Shown: positions 33,466 through 43,953 of the stretch, one piece after another
Position numbering within the stretch: position 1 is the first letter of the stretch
Layout of the letters: every line of letters begins with the position of its first letter
Source: Amanita rubescens
Taxonomy: Eukaryota > Basidiomycota > Agaricomycetes > Agaricales > Amanitaceae
Assembly: GCA_015039365.1 (NCBI GenBank)
Contig: WION01000188.1
Location: forward strand, 42,073-106,072
DNA length: 64,000 bases
Direction of reading: 5' to 3'
The notes under the pieces: model-generated
What the model was told of the DNA's origin: nothing
Seen by the model: the letters and a program-made list of their open reading frames with translations, nothing else
The model's database searches: none
Made by a program: the position numbers and the translations under genes

Positions 33466-35812
33466 TAACCCCCGGCCCGAACCCAAATTCCAGATCGGTA
33501 GTGATTACGTCGCAACATTCGGCAATTCACGATTCAATACGACAAGAGAATCTTGTTTTCAATCACTGGAATATGAACCTTTCACGTAACGCCGATTCAT
33601 TGACTAAAGGAACCACCGAGGTCCTCGGGAATGAGGCCTTGGATATTTGCGCTATAGAATATCATCCGCTTTTACGGCGAAACGTAAACTGCTGCAATGT
33701 ACAGTCCTAGTCGAAGGAACAGCAACTGTCACTAGTTCACTATTCCCCTCAGCACTGGTCAACATCCAGGTCGGCACCTACCTGTTCTGTGTTTTTGGAT
33801 TGCCGGACCCAGTTCCCTGAAAAACGCATCCATCGAGTTTATAGTACGTAAGAGGTTACCGATTACCGGTTCTGATCAAGTCTGTAACTAGCCCCGATAA
33901 AGCAATGTTTTATTACACCAACACCGTATACGTTACCTTCGCCATTCCCAGAGCATAGCTTTAACCTTCACCCAAGTCACAACCAGATGACATCTGTGTT
34001 TGCTTCTGAACGAGTATATGGGCGTGCGCCTAACATCGGATTCTCCACGATGCAAGGAATAATGATGATTATTAGATGTCGCACATGGTCAATGACGCTA
34101 GTACCCAACAGGAGTGACAAGACTTTCCAATTCTGCCGTGAATAAGCGTGTGTCGTCAGGATTCATAAGACCAACTAAAAGAACGACAGCGTAGCCTCTC
34201 GAACGCATTCACATTGAATCTTGACTAATAGTAACGTTCCCTCCTTACTCCTACGCGTACTGAGGCAACTTTGAACTTGAAAGTACATTGATTTAAAATA
34301 TGTTCAATTAAGGGCGAGGAGACCCAGAGTGTTCCGCGATCAACCCTGCTTGACGTGCTGGGTGCATCTTGAGCATGGTCCCGGAATTGGCATAGAACCG
34401 GGATGCGCCGTTACCCTTAATCAATGCCCAATCGACTACGAGCGCACATCCGTTCTCGTGGGTGCTGTTTTCCCTTTCAATCTCCGTCTCGTTCCACGCT
34501 TTCAGCTATGCTCATCGAACGACGGCGGTATAGAGCCTATCAAGATCTTTTTGCTCAGTTCGAACTCTGTCAAGTTTCGCTGCGTCTTCCTTGGAAGAAC
34601 GTGAGATGGTTTGGAGGGATAGAGCCGTATCAGAGTTGCTTCAGACGGCGGCCGCGGGTGATGGCCGGTTTTGTGGACGACTTACACGATGAAAGCGTTT
34701 TGAGTTATATTTTGACCGTTACGGGATTTGGATACGAGTTCCTGATGCTGCTATATGCAGTTTTAGGACTGTTGGTGAGAAGAAAAACGCTGGCGACAGC
34801 GCTTGACGAAGAACAATTGAATCCGTTCTCGCCTGCCAGTGATCGTGGCTGTCCGGGAATCTTCTTAATAGGGGACCGAAGGCCGGAGCTGATGGTGGTC
34901 CGAATAGCTGGAATATCTTGCGTTTGTTGGACTGTCGCCATTTGCCCTTCTTTCACGGTTCCTTCTCCGCAGACCCCTTCTGACACGAATCTTCCTTTCA
35001 TTCTATGCTTCCAAATTTAGCAGATACCGCGTGGAGCTTACTCTTACGCACTGCCACCTTTAGCCCACAGTGTATCTGTTCAGCAAGGGTCGACCCATTC
35101 TTTCCAGTCGAAATGGTGAAAGAGAAGTTCCTGGAGATGGCTTTCATGGCTCACGGACCGCGGTTGAAAGGGTCACGCGGGGGTCCAATTTCAGAGAAAA
35201 GAATGTGGAGGTTTCTCGTTGGTCTAGTAGGTTCCCGTGAGCATCTCAGCCTCCTAGTAACTGAAACAAACCTTTTGTGAGATTTCCTTGTCATCGTCGC
35301 TCTCGCGGTTTTTGTTGTTTTGGTTTATTTATTTCAAGGTGAGTCGAAGATCAATTGATGTAGACGCATTCCTTGCGGAGATAAAGAACTTATGCAAGTG
35401 CTTCAAAAAATCGCGCGTGCAGACATCTTGGCAGTTTAATTCACCACCACTTAGAGTCACTCACACGCTACACATTTTTTCTATACGATGTTCACGATAC
35501 GTTCCGCGCATTTGTGGCCTTTGAGTGATTGACTTTAACGAGTTTCCAGTTGAAAGCTCAAGAGAAAAAAAGTTAATGGGCTCGGCGACCCTTTTTCAGA
35601 GCCTATTCCTGCGCCCTTGAATGCCCAGTTACTACATCTAGGTGACGCATATACGTGGCAACAGAGAGTGTCGGAAGAGATGGAGACATGGACATCGTCG
35701 ATAAATAGGGAAAGGAAAGTGAAACACGTTTGATAACTGCCCCAAAATACCGTGGATAGATAAGAGGCGCATTTGGTCAAAATAAAAACGATATGTAAAA
35801 AGTCCACGACAA
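33466..35812. other. long stretch without a supported gene
   Basis: The longest frame (34424-35020, plus) and its antisense (34705-35001) have no recognisable motif. Possible promoter and 3' flanks only. Confidence 0.45.
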
Positions 35813-37104
35813 TCAATAATACGCAGGTGGCGGCTCATCGGACAGCCCTTCTGCCCAATCAGATGAGAGCTGCATTTGCAACTGCTCCATTCGGGTGTTG
35901 ATCTGACGTATCTGCTCCCGTATGGCGTCCATCTCCGCTCCTTGTCTTCTCACTTCGCTTGACGACGATGGGACCGGGCCAGGCTCACTGCTCATCACAG
36001 ATTGCCTTGACTGCGAGGTTTTGCATCTCCTGTTGCGCAGTGTGGAGACGCTGATTGATCTCCATCTGACGCACGGCACGGAGTTCATCTCTATTCTTCG
36101 GGCTATGTACATGCAGCGGCTGGCACTCTGGTGGAAAAGGCACAAGCGTCGCGGATTCGCTTGCCAAGGGGCCGGGATTTGCATTATAAATAGAGTTTTG
36201 CCATGGCAGGTCGTTATTGCTCGCCGTAACGGCATCACGGTTGCTCTGGTGTGGTGGCCGATTGAAGGAGGCGGCAAGGACGAGCTCAACGGGCCCCCTT
36301 CGTTTCTGACCAAAACGCCGGAATTGGAGTATGAGCACCGCGACTAACGTGATGAGCCCAATGCCTCCGAAAACAGATCCGATAATGATCCCCAACCTGC
36401 CGTTGGACGATCCTGAAGTCGAGTTATCTGGGACATTAGTCCTAAGATAATTTATTAATTTTAGAGCCAAAGGTGGATCAGGGGATAACGGGGTGGACAT
36501 ACGTGTAAATAGCGTAGTCAAAGTTGATGTATGTCACGGTGACTGGGACTGAGCATTCAGTCGAAATCATTAATACATGCTGAGAGTTGCTTAAGCCACT
36601 AGCATGAAACCCCACAGCATCGTATTGTATAGCAGGAGAGCCTGTCTTATTCTCTTGAGTAAAAGTGTTCGTATAATTGCCGTCGAGAAAAAAATCGCAA
36701 TGTGTACCCGGGTAGCCATCATAGGACGGAAGGTTAGGAAGGATAAAGAATACCCAGATGGAAATGCCTGCAAAGACATTGGATTGAGAAAAGATGAGGA
36801 ATAATGACCATTGAGAAATTCTCTAACCGGTAAAAGAGATTGTAATGTTTCTGCACACTTCTGCTGCTTCTGAAGCCGTCCATGTTCTATCAAAGGCTAA
36901 GGATGTGTTCGGCAGGATGAAACACGCAGCAGGATTTTGATTGCAGGCCTCCGGACCATACCAGGAGCTGACAACTGGCTGGTAGACCGGCTTTTTACCC
37001 GTTGTAAAGTCGCCATAGGTGTCGTCGATGGTGATATTGACAAGGCGCGCCTGGCCCGGGCAGACAAGGAGGAATAGAGAGAGTAGGGCTTGTCCGACCC
37101 ACAT
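35813..37104 (-). CDS. single-pass membrane protein of the agaricomycete type
   Basis: Starts with a signal peptide (MWVGQALLSLFLLVCPGQA, ATG at 37104). The ectodomain has NITIDDTYGDFTTGKKPVY, AACFILPNTSLAFDRTW, ISFTG, then WVFFILPN, QYDAVGFHASGLSNSQHVL and TYINFDYAIYT, the usual family pattern. A transmembrane helix follows (LGIIIGSVFGGIGLITLVAV), then a basic stop-transfer RRFGQKRRG and a cytosolic tail with a predicted helix (IREQIRQINTRMEQLQMQL) ending in SDEPPPAYY. At least four exons; introns near 36780-36840, 36440-36500 and about 35940-36000. The last intron is inferred from tail homology. Such proteins are abundant in mushroom genomes and have no known ligand. It lies downstream of the GH30 gene on the same strand. 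Confidence 0.75.
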
Positions 37105-37529
37105 ACGTATCTATCGTGATGGAAGTTCTCATAGTCAGGAGCGCTGCCCGCGGACGCTGCCACGCTGCCGCGACTCGCTCGGGTTCTGCGGGCACACATT
37201 AGAGTTTAGGTTTCAGATTCCAAGTATACTTACTGTACCGTGCGACACCATTAACAGTACGTAAACCTTCAAATAGTCTTCTACTTTGCTGATGCTCCCA
37301 GGGAAAACCATACATCACGATCGACAGACACCTGGCTCGATAATAGTCAGAAACGAGATACGCATAAGAAATGATATAGTCACTTTCGCAGACTACTTTG
37401 AACGCTTCAGCCTCATGTGCTCAATCACGAATTGCAATCTATTCTTCGCGTAGTACCGCAAAACAATGTTCATGAATTCAGAGGAACTTGTACATCACTC
37501 CTTCGTCTATCGGCATCTCTTCCAAGAGA
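37105..37529. other. spacer between membrane protein and GH30 genes
   Basis: No gene supported; likely the 3' flank of GH30 and the promoter of the membrane protein gene. Confidence 0.5.
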
Positions 37530-40500
37530 TTATGGCGCAAACCACCAGAGGGTAGTCACTCCGACGGGGAACGTATAAGTCGCCTGCAGGCCACGAAATT
37601 CGATAGTCGCAGTCATCGGTTCTGTAAGCCATACACCGTCGATGTTATCATTCCCTGGCATTCCCGCTTAGCAGACAGGATCAATGGAATTGGTCAGCAA
37701 CTTACAATTCAGCACAACGATGGAATATTGTTTCCAGCTCTCAGGGTTTACCCTGTTCACAACATAGGCGCCGACATTCAGGGCCCAGCTCAAAGATCCG
37801 CCGACCGTGACGCCGATTCGTTGGCCGAAAGGACCATCAGGATCCTTGGGGGTGATGGCCTTGGACGCTTGCGCCATGGACCAAACTATGCCAAGGTCAT
37901 GATCAGCCTGGAATGATACAACTGTCAAATGGTGCAACGTACATTCTTGGTTGAGTATATAGCGCCCCTCACTATATACTGTCACTACTGGTCGACATCC
38001 GCCTCTACAGCTGTTTGTTCCGGGGAGCATCGGATGACCAGATTCATCCAGCGCCAAGTTCCACATGAGAGCCTGATAGACATGTCAACTAGGGTTTTGA
38101 GCGAGTAAAGGTGTCCTTACCGTCCGCGCCCAGTTCTGCAAGCTCCCAATAAAACTATCATGACATCGTTACAAACAGCCTAGTGTTCAGCTATGACCTT
38201 ACATGTTGTTCATGTACCACTATGCGCGCGTCAGTTGGAGTTAGCATAACACAAAAAGGCTATAAGTGCCTTTATATCGCCCCACCAATCAGAACCGTAA
38301 GTACCGGTGCATTCGGTAAAGTATATCTCCTACGACTACATCAGCAAGTGATCGCATTTGACTAAATTGACGACCTTGTTCGGGTAAGCATTGTAGAAAC
38401 TTTGCTGCTTGGAGACAGAGCCAGCATAACAATGGAACGCAGCGCCCGCAAACGCGTTGGGCGCGTATTGCATCTAACGAAAGGTTGCCATGTGACGGGC
38501 TCTCGTATTCAAGAACTTTGTACATACCACCTGCACAGGATAAGTAGCGGCGTCATTCCAGTTATGCTAAGCCACGTGTCAGCAAGAAATGACGCTAGCA
38601 ATAAACCTTGGAGCTTAATGTCATACTTCGTAAGCAACGATCTTGACGCTTGCTAGCCCATTGTTGTTCAACAGTGACCTTAGTGCATTTCCTAGCAGAG
38701 CTTCGACATTTGGTGAGATTGTACATGTTGGATAAGTCGGGTTACTATTCTGTGGCTCGTTCTACGTTGACGAATACGGTTAGCAATTTCGCTGTTACGC
38801 AACAGGCCTCTGTAAAGAATGAGGCCGCAAACACCGATATTAAACTCGTAAGAGCCTTATCAGGCTCCTTGACTACATATATTTAGAATACTAGAGTACT
38901 TAAGCCGAGCTTGTACTCGTTACCGTAGGATTTCTCTAACCCTTTGACTACGCATCTCTACGCGTGATCTCTCTCTTTCTCTCTGGAATCCTCCGTTGGA
39001 GACATTACCTTTCGTGCTTACAGCTTCGATAGGCTAAGTCTTCACATTTTTTTGCGTATAAACTACTCTTAGAAACCCTACAAGGCTTCCAAAGGGCTTG
39101 ATCACCCCCGACGTCGCCTCAAAACAAACCAAAACAACATCAAAAAATTTTTTCTCTGCGTTCACCGACAATGACAACGAGAAGAACTACAAAACCAGTC
39201 GACAGCGACCTTCGCGCCATGCCCGGGGACCTGGCCAAGGAACTAGAGACAACATCCAATCGCCGCAAGTCGCGATACCAGACACACAACGTCGTGGCCC
39301 AATCCGATGTAGGTTTTGTCACTAATGACCTAGGTAATAAATGGGGTCACGACGGCGACGATTCCGAAAATCCGAGACAGACGCCCGCTGGACAGGCACG
39401 ACGGGAGCCGGCACACAACTCCGTCCCGTTGAATCGACACATCGCCGACTTTTACTGCCACGTCACGCGTATTGTCGAAAAACTTGACAATCCAAATGAG
39501 TCTCAACTCACGGCACCAGCGCTGGAGAATTCGACACGAGAATTCTCCGAGGACATTTCCCACTTGAGCGGTGAGCTCGTGGATGCCAAGGAGTGGCGCT
39601 TGAGCGGCGAGCTCGCCCACAACAACTCTCGCTTGAGCGGTGAACTCGCGACTAGGGACTCGAGCGGGGAGCTCGTCCCCGAGAAGTATCGCTTGAGCGG
39701 TGAGCTCGCGGCTAGGGACTCGAGCAGCGGGCTCGTCCCCGAGGAGTTATCAGCCCACTTGAGTGATAATCTCGTGGCTAAATCTGGGGCCGACCTGGAG
39801 GGCGGGTCTCTCGTCCGCCGCCCCGACCTAAGCCGACTACAACAACATGAGTCGAGCGACGACGAGGCCCAACTGGGACCCCGTGATAACCAACTGAGTG
39901 AGGACGACTGCGAAGTTGAATACTTCCCCACTCGGGCGAGCATCGAACCTCCTCGTTTACCTGAAATTGATACCAGTGATGACGAAGACCTCGTAGATGA
40001 ATTATTAAGTAAACTACGAGACATATCTGATATGGAATATGAACCAATTCATGTTATGGCTGTCATACTAGAACTTGGAGACGAAGATACAAAAAAGGGA
40101 GCCTCGTCTCCTAGGCTAACTACCGAAATGGAGGGCGGGTCTATTTATGAACGAAAAGGAAAGAATGTTGACCCCCTCGAGACCGGTCCGCGCTACTCGG
40201 GCTTTAAGCCCAAACTGAAAAAACTTGAAAAAAAGAAAGCCTCGGAGTCTAACTCCCTGTTCCATCAGAGGCCTGAGCACTTCAGACGTGACGACTCGGA
40301 GAAGCCTGACGGCGGTTGGTTCCGAGCTACAACTAAAAAAGCGGACCCTAGTCCACCTCCTTCCTCGAGTGACTCGGAGTCCGACGAAGGAAATGGGCAC
40401 GGACCACCAAGTCCGCCGGGCCCCGACTCTTCCGAAAATGAAAGCGATGACTCTTCCGTGTCGTCCAAGGCTTCGCCGAAGGGACGTAATCATAAGAAGG

Positions 40501-43500
40501 CGAAGAAAACGAGTATGAAAAACATTAAGATGAAAGACCCGTTTGAGTATAACGGTACGGCGGACTTGGACATATTCGACCAATGGACGTTCGAGGTCGA
40601 CACCTACTGCAACTGGTATGAGATTGGCCCTAGGACGTCGGTCCAGTTTATGGTGAAATGGACGAGCGGAAAAGCTAGTCAATTCATGATGAAGCACGTA
40701 GTAAGGGACATAAAGAAATGGGATAGGCAACTAGTCTATGAAGGACTCTTCGACTACTGTTTTCCCTCCCACTTCAAACTGGAGCTGCGCGAAAGAATGA
40801 TGAGCGCAGTCCAGGGTCCCATGTCCGTCCGTGACTACGCCCGCGAACTTGAAGCTATGGCCGTCCGCTTCCCAGATGTAACCGATCGTGAAGTTACGCA
40901 GATCTTCTGGCAGGGGATGCGTCAGGATCTTCGTCTGAACCTAATCGAGAAGGGTATGAATCCTGAACGCACCGGGTTTGAAAAACTTGTGAAATATGCT
41001 CAGCGTCGTGAAGACGCTATTGAAACTAAAAAGCGCGAAGAGCGCATGTGGAAAGGCCGCACTACGGGTCGCCGTTGGGGCCGCTTTGTAAACCGGATGG
41101 ACGAAGCTGAAGCAGTTCAACCGGAGGGTACTGGCTCACATGAAGAAGAGCTCCTAGAAACTGACGAACCCTCCGAGAATATGTCAGCTCCTAACACTGG
41201 AATGGAAACCCAATACTCACAAAGACGTGACTTCCAAAAGACTGCTCGATCCCGAATGTCTGAAGAGGAACGGGATAGGTTGCGCGCTGAACAGCACTGT
41301 TTCTCGTGCAAGGATGTGGGTCACGAGAGCCGAAATTGCCCGAAACGTCGTCAGGCCAAAGCTCCCACTATCAATGCGGGTGCAGTTAACCTTAGTTCGA
41401 TCCAATCGAAAGACGACCACGCCCGGGAAGTGGACTTGCAATTCAATATGGTACACTTCCCTACCGAAGAAATGGAGGGCGGGTCTGAGATGCCCGAGAA
41501 TGGCGACAGACCGGACAAAAACGAGGAGCAGTTGCGACTCACGTTCTGCAAGGACGTTGAGAAAACAGCCGAAGAAACGCCAGACGCAGTCGAACGTACC
41601 ACAGAACGTACCACACTCCGCTCGAAAGATTTTAGTCGGGTCATCCCGAAACCTATCATTCTGACTGTCGACATGAATGGCCAGCCCATACATGCCTTGC
41701 TCGACACGGGCTCAATGGCTGATTTTATGTCTACCGCAGTTGTAGACCAGCTGAAACTTCCTCTCGTGGTTTCGGCTGGGCGGACCAACGTTCAGCTGGC
41801 CGTACACGGTTCACGTTCGAAAATTAGCTGTTCCGTAACTGTGAACTTCAAGTATCAGAGGATAAACGAGAAACGACGCTTCGACGTCATAAACCTGGAC
41901 AGTTACGACATGATCCTGGGGACACCCTTCTTATACCAGCACAAAGTTCTCATGGGCCTAAACCCCACGCGTGTGGTAGTTGGTTCTACAGAAGCCCTGG
42001 AAATGTGCGGCGACGAGATTGATTCTATTAGCTCCGCTGCAGCCGAGAGCGTCAGGGATGACTCACAGAAGTTGACTGATAGGCTCGCGGACGAGGCTCG
42101 TTTTGACAAGGAACCTAACATGGGCCTCTCCATGTTAGAGCTCGTTATGGAGGGCGTAAGAGAGATGGGACGACGCACCGAGATTGGTGACTCGGGCACA
42201 TCCGGATTTGGCAAACCCATAGACCGGCCCGACATTGGTTACTCCCACGGCTGCCTAGTTACATCCACCACTGGACGCACGCGCGTTGAACTTGCCGAAC
42301 AACTACACGGTGGTGACAGGACAAGGCTTACCAAAAGACTCATTCGAAAAGGCCCTCAAAAGCCATCAGATGGCACCCAGCCTACCGAGGCTCAAAAGCC
42401 GCACGCAAGCGGCACACAGGATGACTCGCCGAACGGCGCTGCCCGTGGACGCGGATGCTTTACAAGACAAAACCATACTCGTAGTGGCGCGGAGACGCTA
42501 ATCGAGGTTGTGGACACGTGCGAGGACGAGACGGATAAGTGGTCTAAGAGGTCCCTCGCCGAGCAGTCCAGACTTCCCGCGGACGTCGACGAACCACGCG
42601 CGCCTGGAGAGGATGACAACCGTGATGCCGACGATGGGAGTGGTCACCACCAAGATGTTATGATGAAGAAACCGTGTTTGCTTGCGGCAAGAAGGTTTGC
42701 AGGTTCAAACCTTGGAGGGCGAATGTAAAGAATGAGGCCGCAAACACCGATATTAAACTCGTAAGAGCCTTATCAGGCTCCTTGACTACATATATTTAGA
42801 ATACTAGAGTACTTAAGCCGAGCTTGTACTCGTTACCGTAGGATTTCTCTAACCCTTTGACTACGCATCTCTACGCGTGATCTCTCTCTTTCTCTCTGGA
42901 ATCCTCCGTTGGAGACATTACCTTTCGTGCTTACAGCTTCGATAGGCTAAGTCTTCACAGCCTCTCACCTGTATGCTTATCGCGTAAATAGGGATGCCTT
43001 TGCTTTGGAATTCCTGGACAGTCTTCAAAAGGTATGTCGAATCTTCATCATCGATTCTTGAGATATAATCAAGGGTGAACGTTGAACTGTGGCTAAACTT
43101 ACAAACACTGTGATACTGCGACAATAAATTGCCGCCGTTCATCGTTCCGCCATCCTTCATCCATCCAGGCTTCAATCAAATGATCAGGAACGAGGTTGCC
43201 GCAAAGACAGAGGAACGACGTACTGGAGACCATGGGAGTATATGAACCTTTAGCCAGCTATTTATGGATAATATGTCCGAGAGAACGCTGAAGAGGTACG
43301 GAGGCGCATTATCGATATTGAAGCGGGTAAAAGATATATCGCCAGCGACGTCGTCCAAGCTATACACTGATTCAATGCTCAACAATAGATAACCTGTTAG
43401 CTCAATGAAATCAACCGACGATTTTCAGAAAAGTCTGATGCGCCTATTGATACCCGGATGTAGCTGAGACCCGCAGAATTGGCGGCGTAAGTGGTGTTGA

Positions 43501-43953
43501 ACATGTAATTCAAAAGGGTCCAATAATTACTCCCATTTATGTCCTTCCTAGAATGTTTAGAAAGTCAACGATATCGATCAAAAGCGCGTACTTTGAGATT
43601 GTTGAGTGTCCAGGCAGAAGAATCAGCTGAAATCAAAGTTGAGGAAAGACTCTCAGCACATGGTGAACAGGCTCGCTTAATGACGCTCCCATTCCGTCTA
43701 TTTGTTGGTACAGCGTGGTCTCATTGATGGTAATATCAGCGCTCGCTGGTGGACCAGGTGTGTCGAAAGTGATAGGCGACGACATGGGCACCGGCGTAAA
43801 CTGTTTAGACTGGTCCCACGTCGTTTGCCACTACCATGAATGTTTAGACAAAAGATAAGAAGGAAATACAGTACTCACTACATCCCAGATCTCCTGCGAA
43901 ATCGTCACCTGCAAGAATGTCAAAGACGTAAAAAGAAGACGAAGAAAACACAT
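37530..43953 (-). CDS. GH30 family glucanase, split by a retrotransposon in an intron
   Basis: Many small exons on both sides of the element give a complete GH30 protein. Upstream side (43953-42969): signal peptide MCFLRLLFTSLTFLQVTIS, QQIDGMGASL joined to TDSSAWTLNNLK, GLSYIRVSIGASDFS, DISFTRFNIDNAPPYLF, LKVHILPWSP joined to PGWMKDGGTMNGG, and GIPIYAISIQ. Downstream side (38761-37530): NEPQNSNPTYPTC with the acid/base Glu, IVAYEHNWNDAATYP, FAGAAFHCYAGSVS, EIYFTECTGTY with the nucleophile Glu, SLQNWARTALMWNLALDESG, GQRIGVTVGGSLSWAL, and the C-terminal TIEFRGLQATYTFPVGVTTL. Fungal GH30 enzymes hydrolyse beta-1,6-glucan or related wall glucans outside the cell. Introns at about 43700 and 38250 are GC-AG. 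The catalytic exons are intact, but the intron between SIQ and NEP has grown from 53 nt to 4.2 kb (42968-38762), so expression may be impaired. Confidence 0.8.
38806..38810 (+). repeat. target-site duplication, left
   Basis: GCCTC directly before the left LTR, matched by GCCTC at 42960-42964 after the right LTR. Confidence 0.85.
38811..39046 (+). repeat. left LTR
   Basis: 236 bp, TG...CA ends, identical by eye to 42724-42959. CT-rich middle (CTCTCTCTTTCTCTCTGG). Confidence 0.9.
39171..42728 (+). CDS. retrotransposon gag-protease polyprotein, 1185 aa
   Basis: Residues 1-420 are charged and low-complexity, with tandem LSGEL units at about 125-185 (RLSGELAHNNS, RLSGELATRD, YRLSGELAARD). Residues about 440-625 form a Ty3-type gag domain (DPFEYNGTADLDIFDQWTFE, YCFPSHFKLELRERMMSAVQ, IFWQGMRQDLRLNLIEKGM). 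A CCHC zinc knuckle (CX2CX4HX4C, CFSCKDVGHESRNC) lies at 710-723. A retropepsin-like protease has the active-site LLDTGS at about 843-848 and the partner ILGTPFLYQHKV about 80 residues later. The tail of about 250 residues is polar. The frame ends without polymerase domains. Its stop codon, TAA 42726-42728, lies in the first five bases of the right LTR. The frame is uninterrupted, consistent with recent activity. Confidence 0.88.
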   Translation: MTTRRTTKPVDSDLRAMPGDLAKELETTSNRRKSRYQTHNVVAQSDVGFVTNDLGNKWGHDGDDSENPRQTPAGQARREPAHNSVPLNRHIADFYCHVTRIVEKLDNPNESQLTAPALENSTREFSEDISHLSGELVDAKEWRLSGELAHNNSRLSGELATRDSSGELVPEKYRLSGELAARDSSSGLVPEELSAHLSDNLVAKSGADLEGGSLVRRPDLSRLQQHESSDDEAQLGPRDNQLSEDDCEVEYFPTRASIEPPRLPEIDTSDDEDLVDELLSKLRDISDMEYEPIHVMAVILELGDEDTKKGASSPRLTTEMEGGSIYERKGKNVDPLETGPRYSGFKPKLKKLEKKKASESNSLFHQRPEHFRRDDSEKPDGGWFRATTKKADPSPPPSSSDSESDEGNGHGPPSPPGPDSSENESDDSSVSSKASPKGRNHKKAKKTSMKNIKMKDPFEYNGTADLDIFDQWTFEVDTYCNWYEIGPRTSVQFMVKWTSGKASQFMMKHVVRDIKKWDRQLVYEGLFDYCFPSHFKLELRERMMSAVQGPMSVRDYARELEAMAVRFPDVTDREVTQIFWQGMRQDLRLNLIEKGMNPERTGFEKLVKYAQRREDAIETKKREERMWKGRTTGRRWGRFVNRMDEAEAVQPEGTGSHEEELLETDEPSENMSAPNTGMETQYSQRRDFQKTARSRMSEEERDRLRAEQHCFSCKDVGHESRNCPKRRQAKAPTINAGAVNLSSIQSKDDHAREVDLQFNMVHFPTEEMEGGSEMPENGDRPDKNEEQLRLTFCKDVEKTAEETPDAVERTTERTTLRSKDFSRVIPKPIILTVDMNGQPIHALLDTGSMADFMSTAVVDQLKLPLVVSAGRTNVQLAVHGSRSKISCSVTVNFKYQRINEKRRFDVINLDSYDMILGTPFLYQHKVLMGLNPTRVVVGSTEALEMCGDEIDSISSAAAESVRDDSQKLTDRLADEARFDKEPNMGLSMLELVMEGVREMGRRTEIGDSGTSGFGKPIDRPDIGYSHGCLVTSTTGRTRVELAEQLHGGDRTRLTKRLIRKGPQKPSDGTQPTEAQKPHASGTQDDSPNGAARGRGCFTRQNHTRSGAETLIEVVDTCEDETDKWSKRSLAEQSRLPADVDEPRAPGEDDNRDADDGSGHHQDVMMKKPCLLAARRFAGSNLGGRM
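42724..42959 (+). repeat. right LTR
   Basis: 236 bp, identical by eye to the left LTR; its first bases supply the stop codon of the gag-protease frame. Confidence 0.9.
42960..42964 (+). repeat. target-site duplication, right
   Basis: GCCTC; partner of 38806-38810. Confidence 0.85.

Larger units (their letters stand above)
38811..42959 (+). mobile_element. non-autonomous LTR retrotransposon (gag-protease only), 4149 bp
   Basis: Bounded by two identical 236-bp LTRs that begin TGTAAAGAATG and end TTCACA, flanked by a 5-bp target duplication (GCCTC). The interior holds one long frame with gag, a zinc knuckle and an aspartic protease, but no reverse transcriptase, RNase H or integrase, so it must be mobilised by a related Ty3-type element. 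A purine-rich tract (GGAGGGCGAA) precedes the right LTR. The bases after the left LTR (poly-T then GCGTATAAAC) do not look like a standard tRNA primer site. Identical LTRs mean a very young insertion. It lies antisense in an intron of the GH30 gene. Confidence 0.9.

Noticed and set aside
37530..38810. Reading the downstream GH30 half as a separate truncated gene or pseudogene
   Set aside because: The upstream half is present beyond the retrotransposon and joins exactly once the element and one target duplicate are removed.
39503..40730. Long minus-strand frames inside the retrotransposon
   Set aside because: Antisense shadows of the gag-protease frame, with repetitive Ser/Arg composition.
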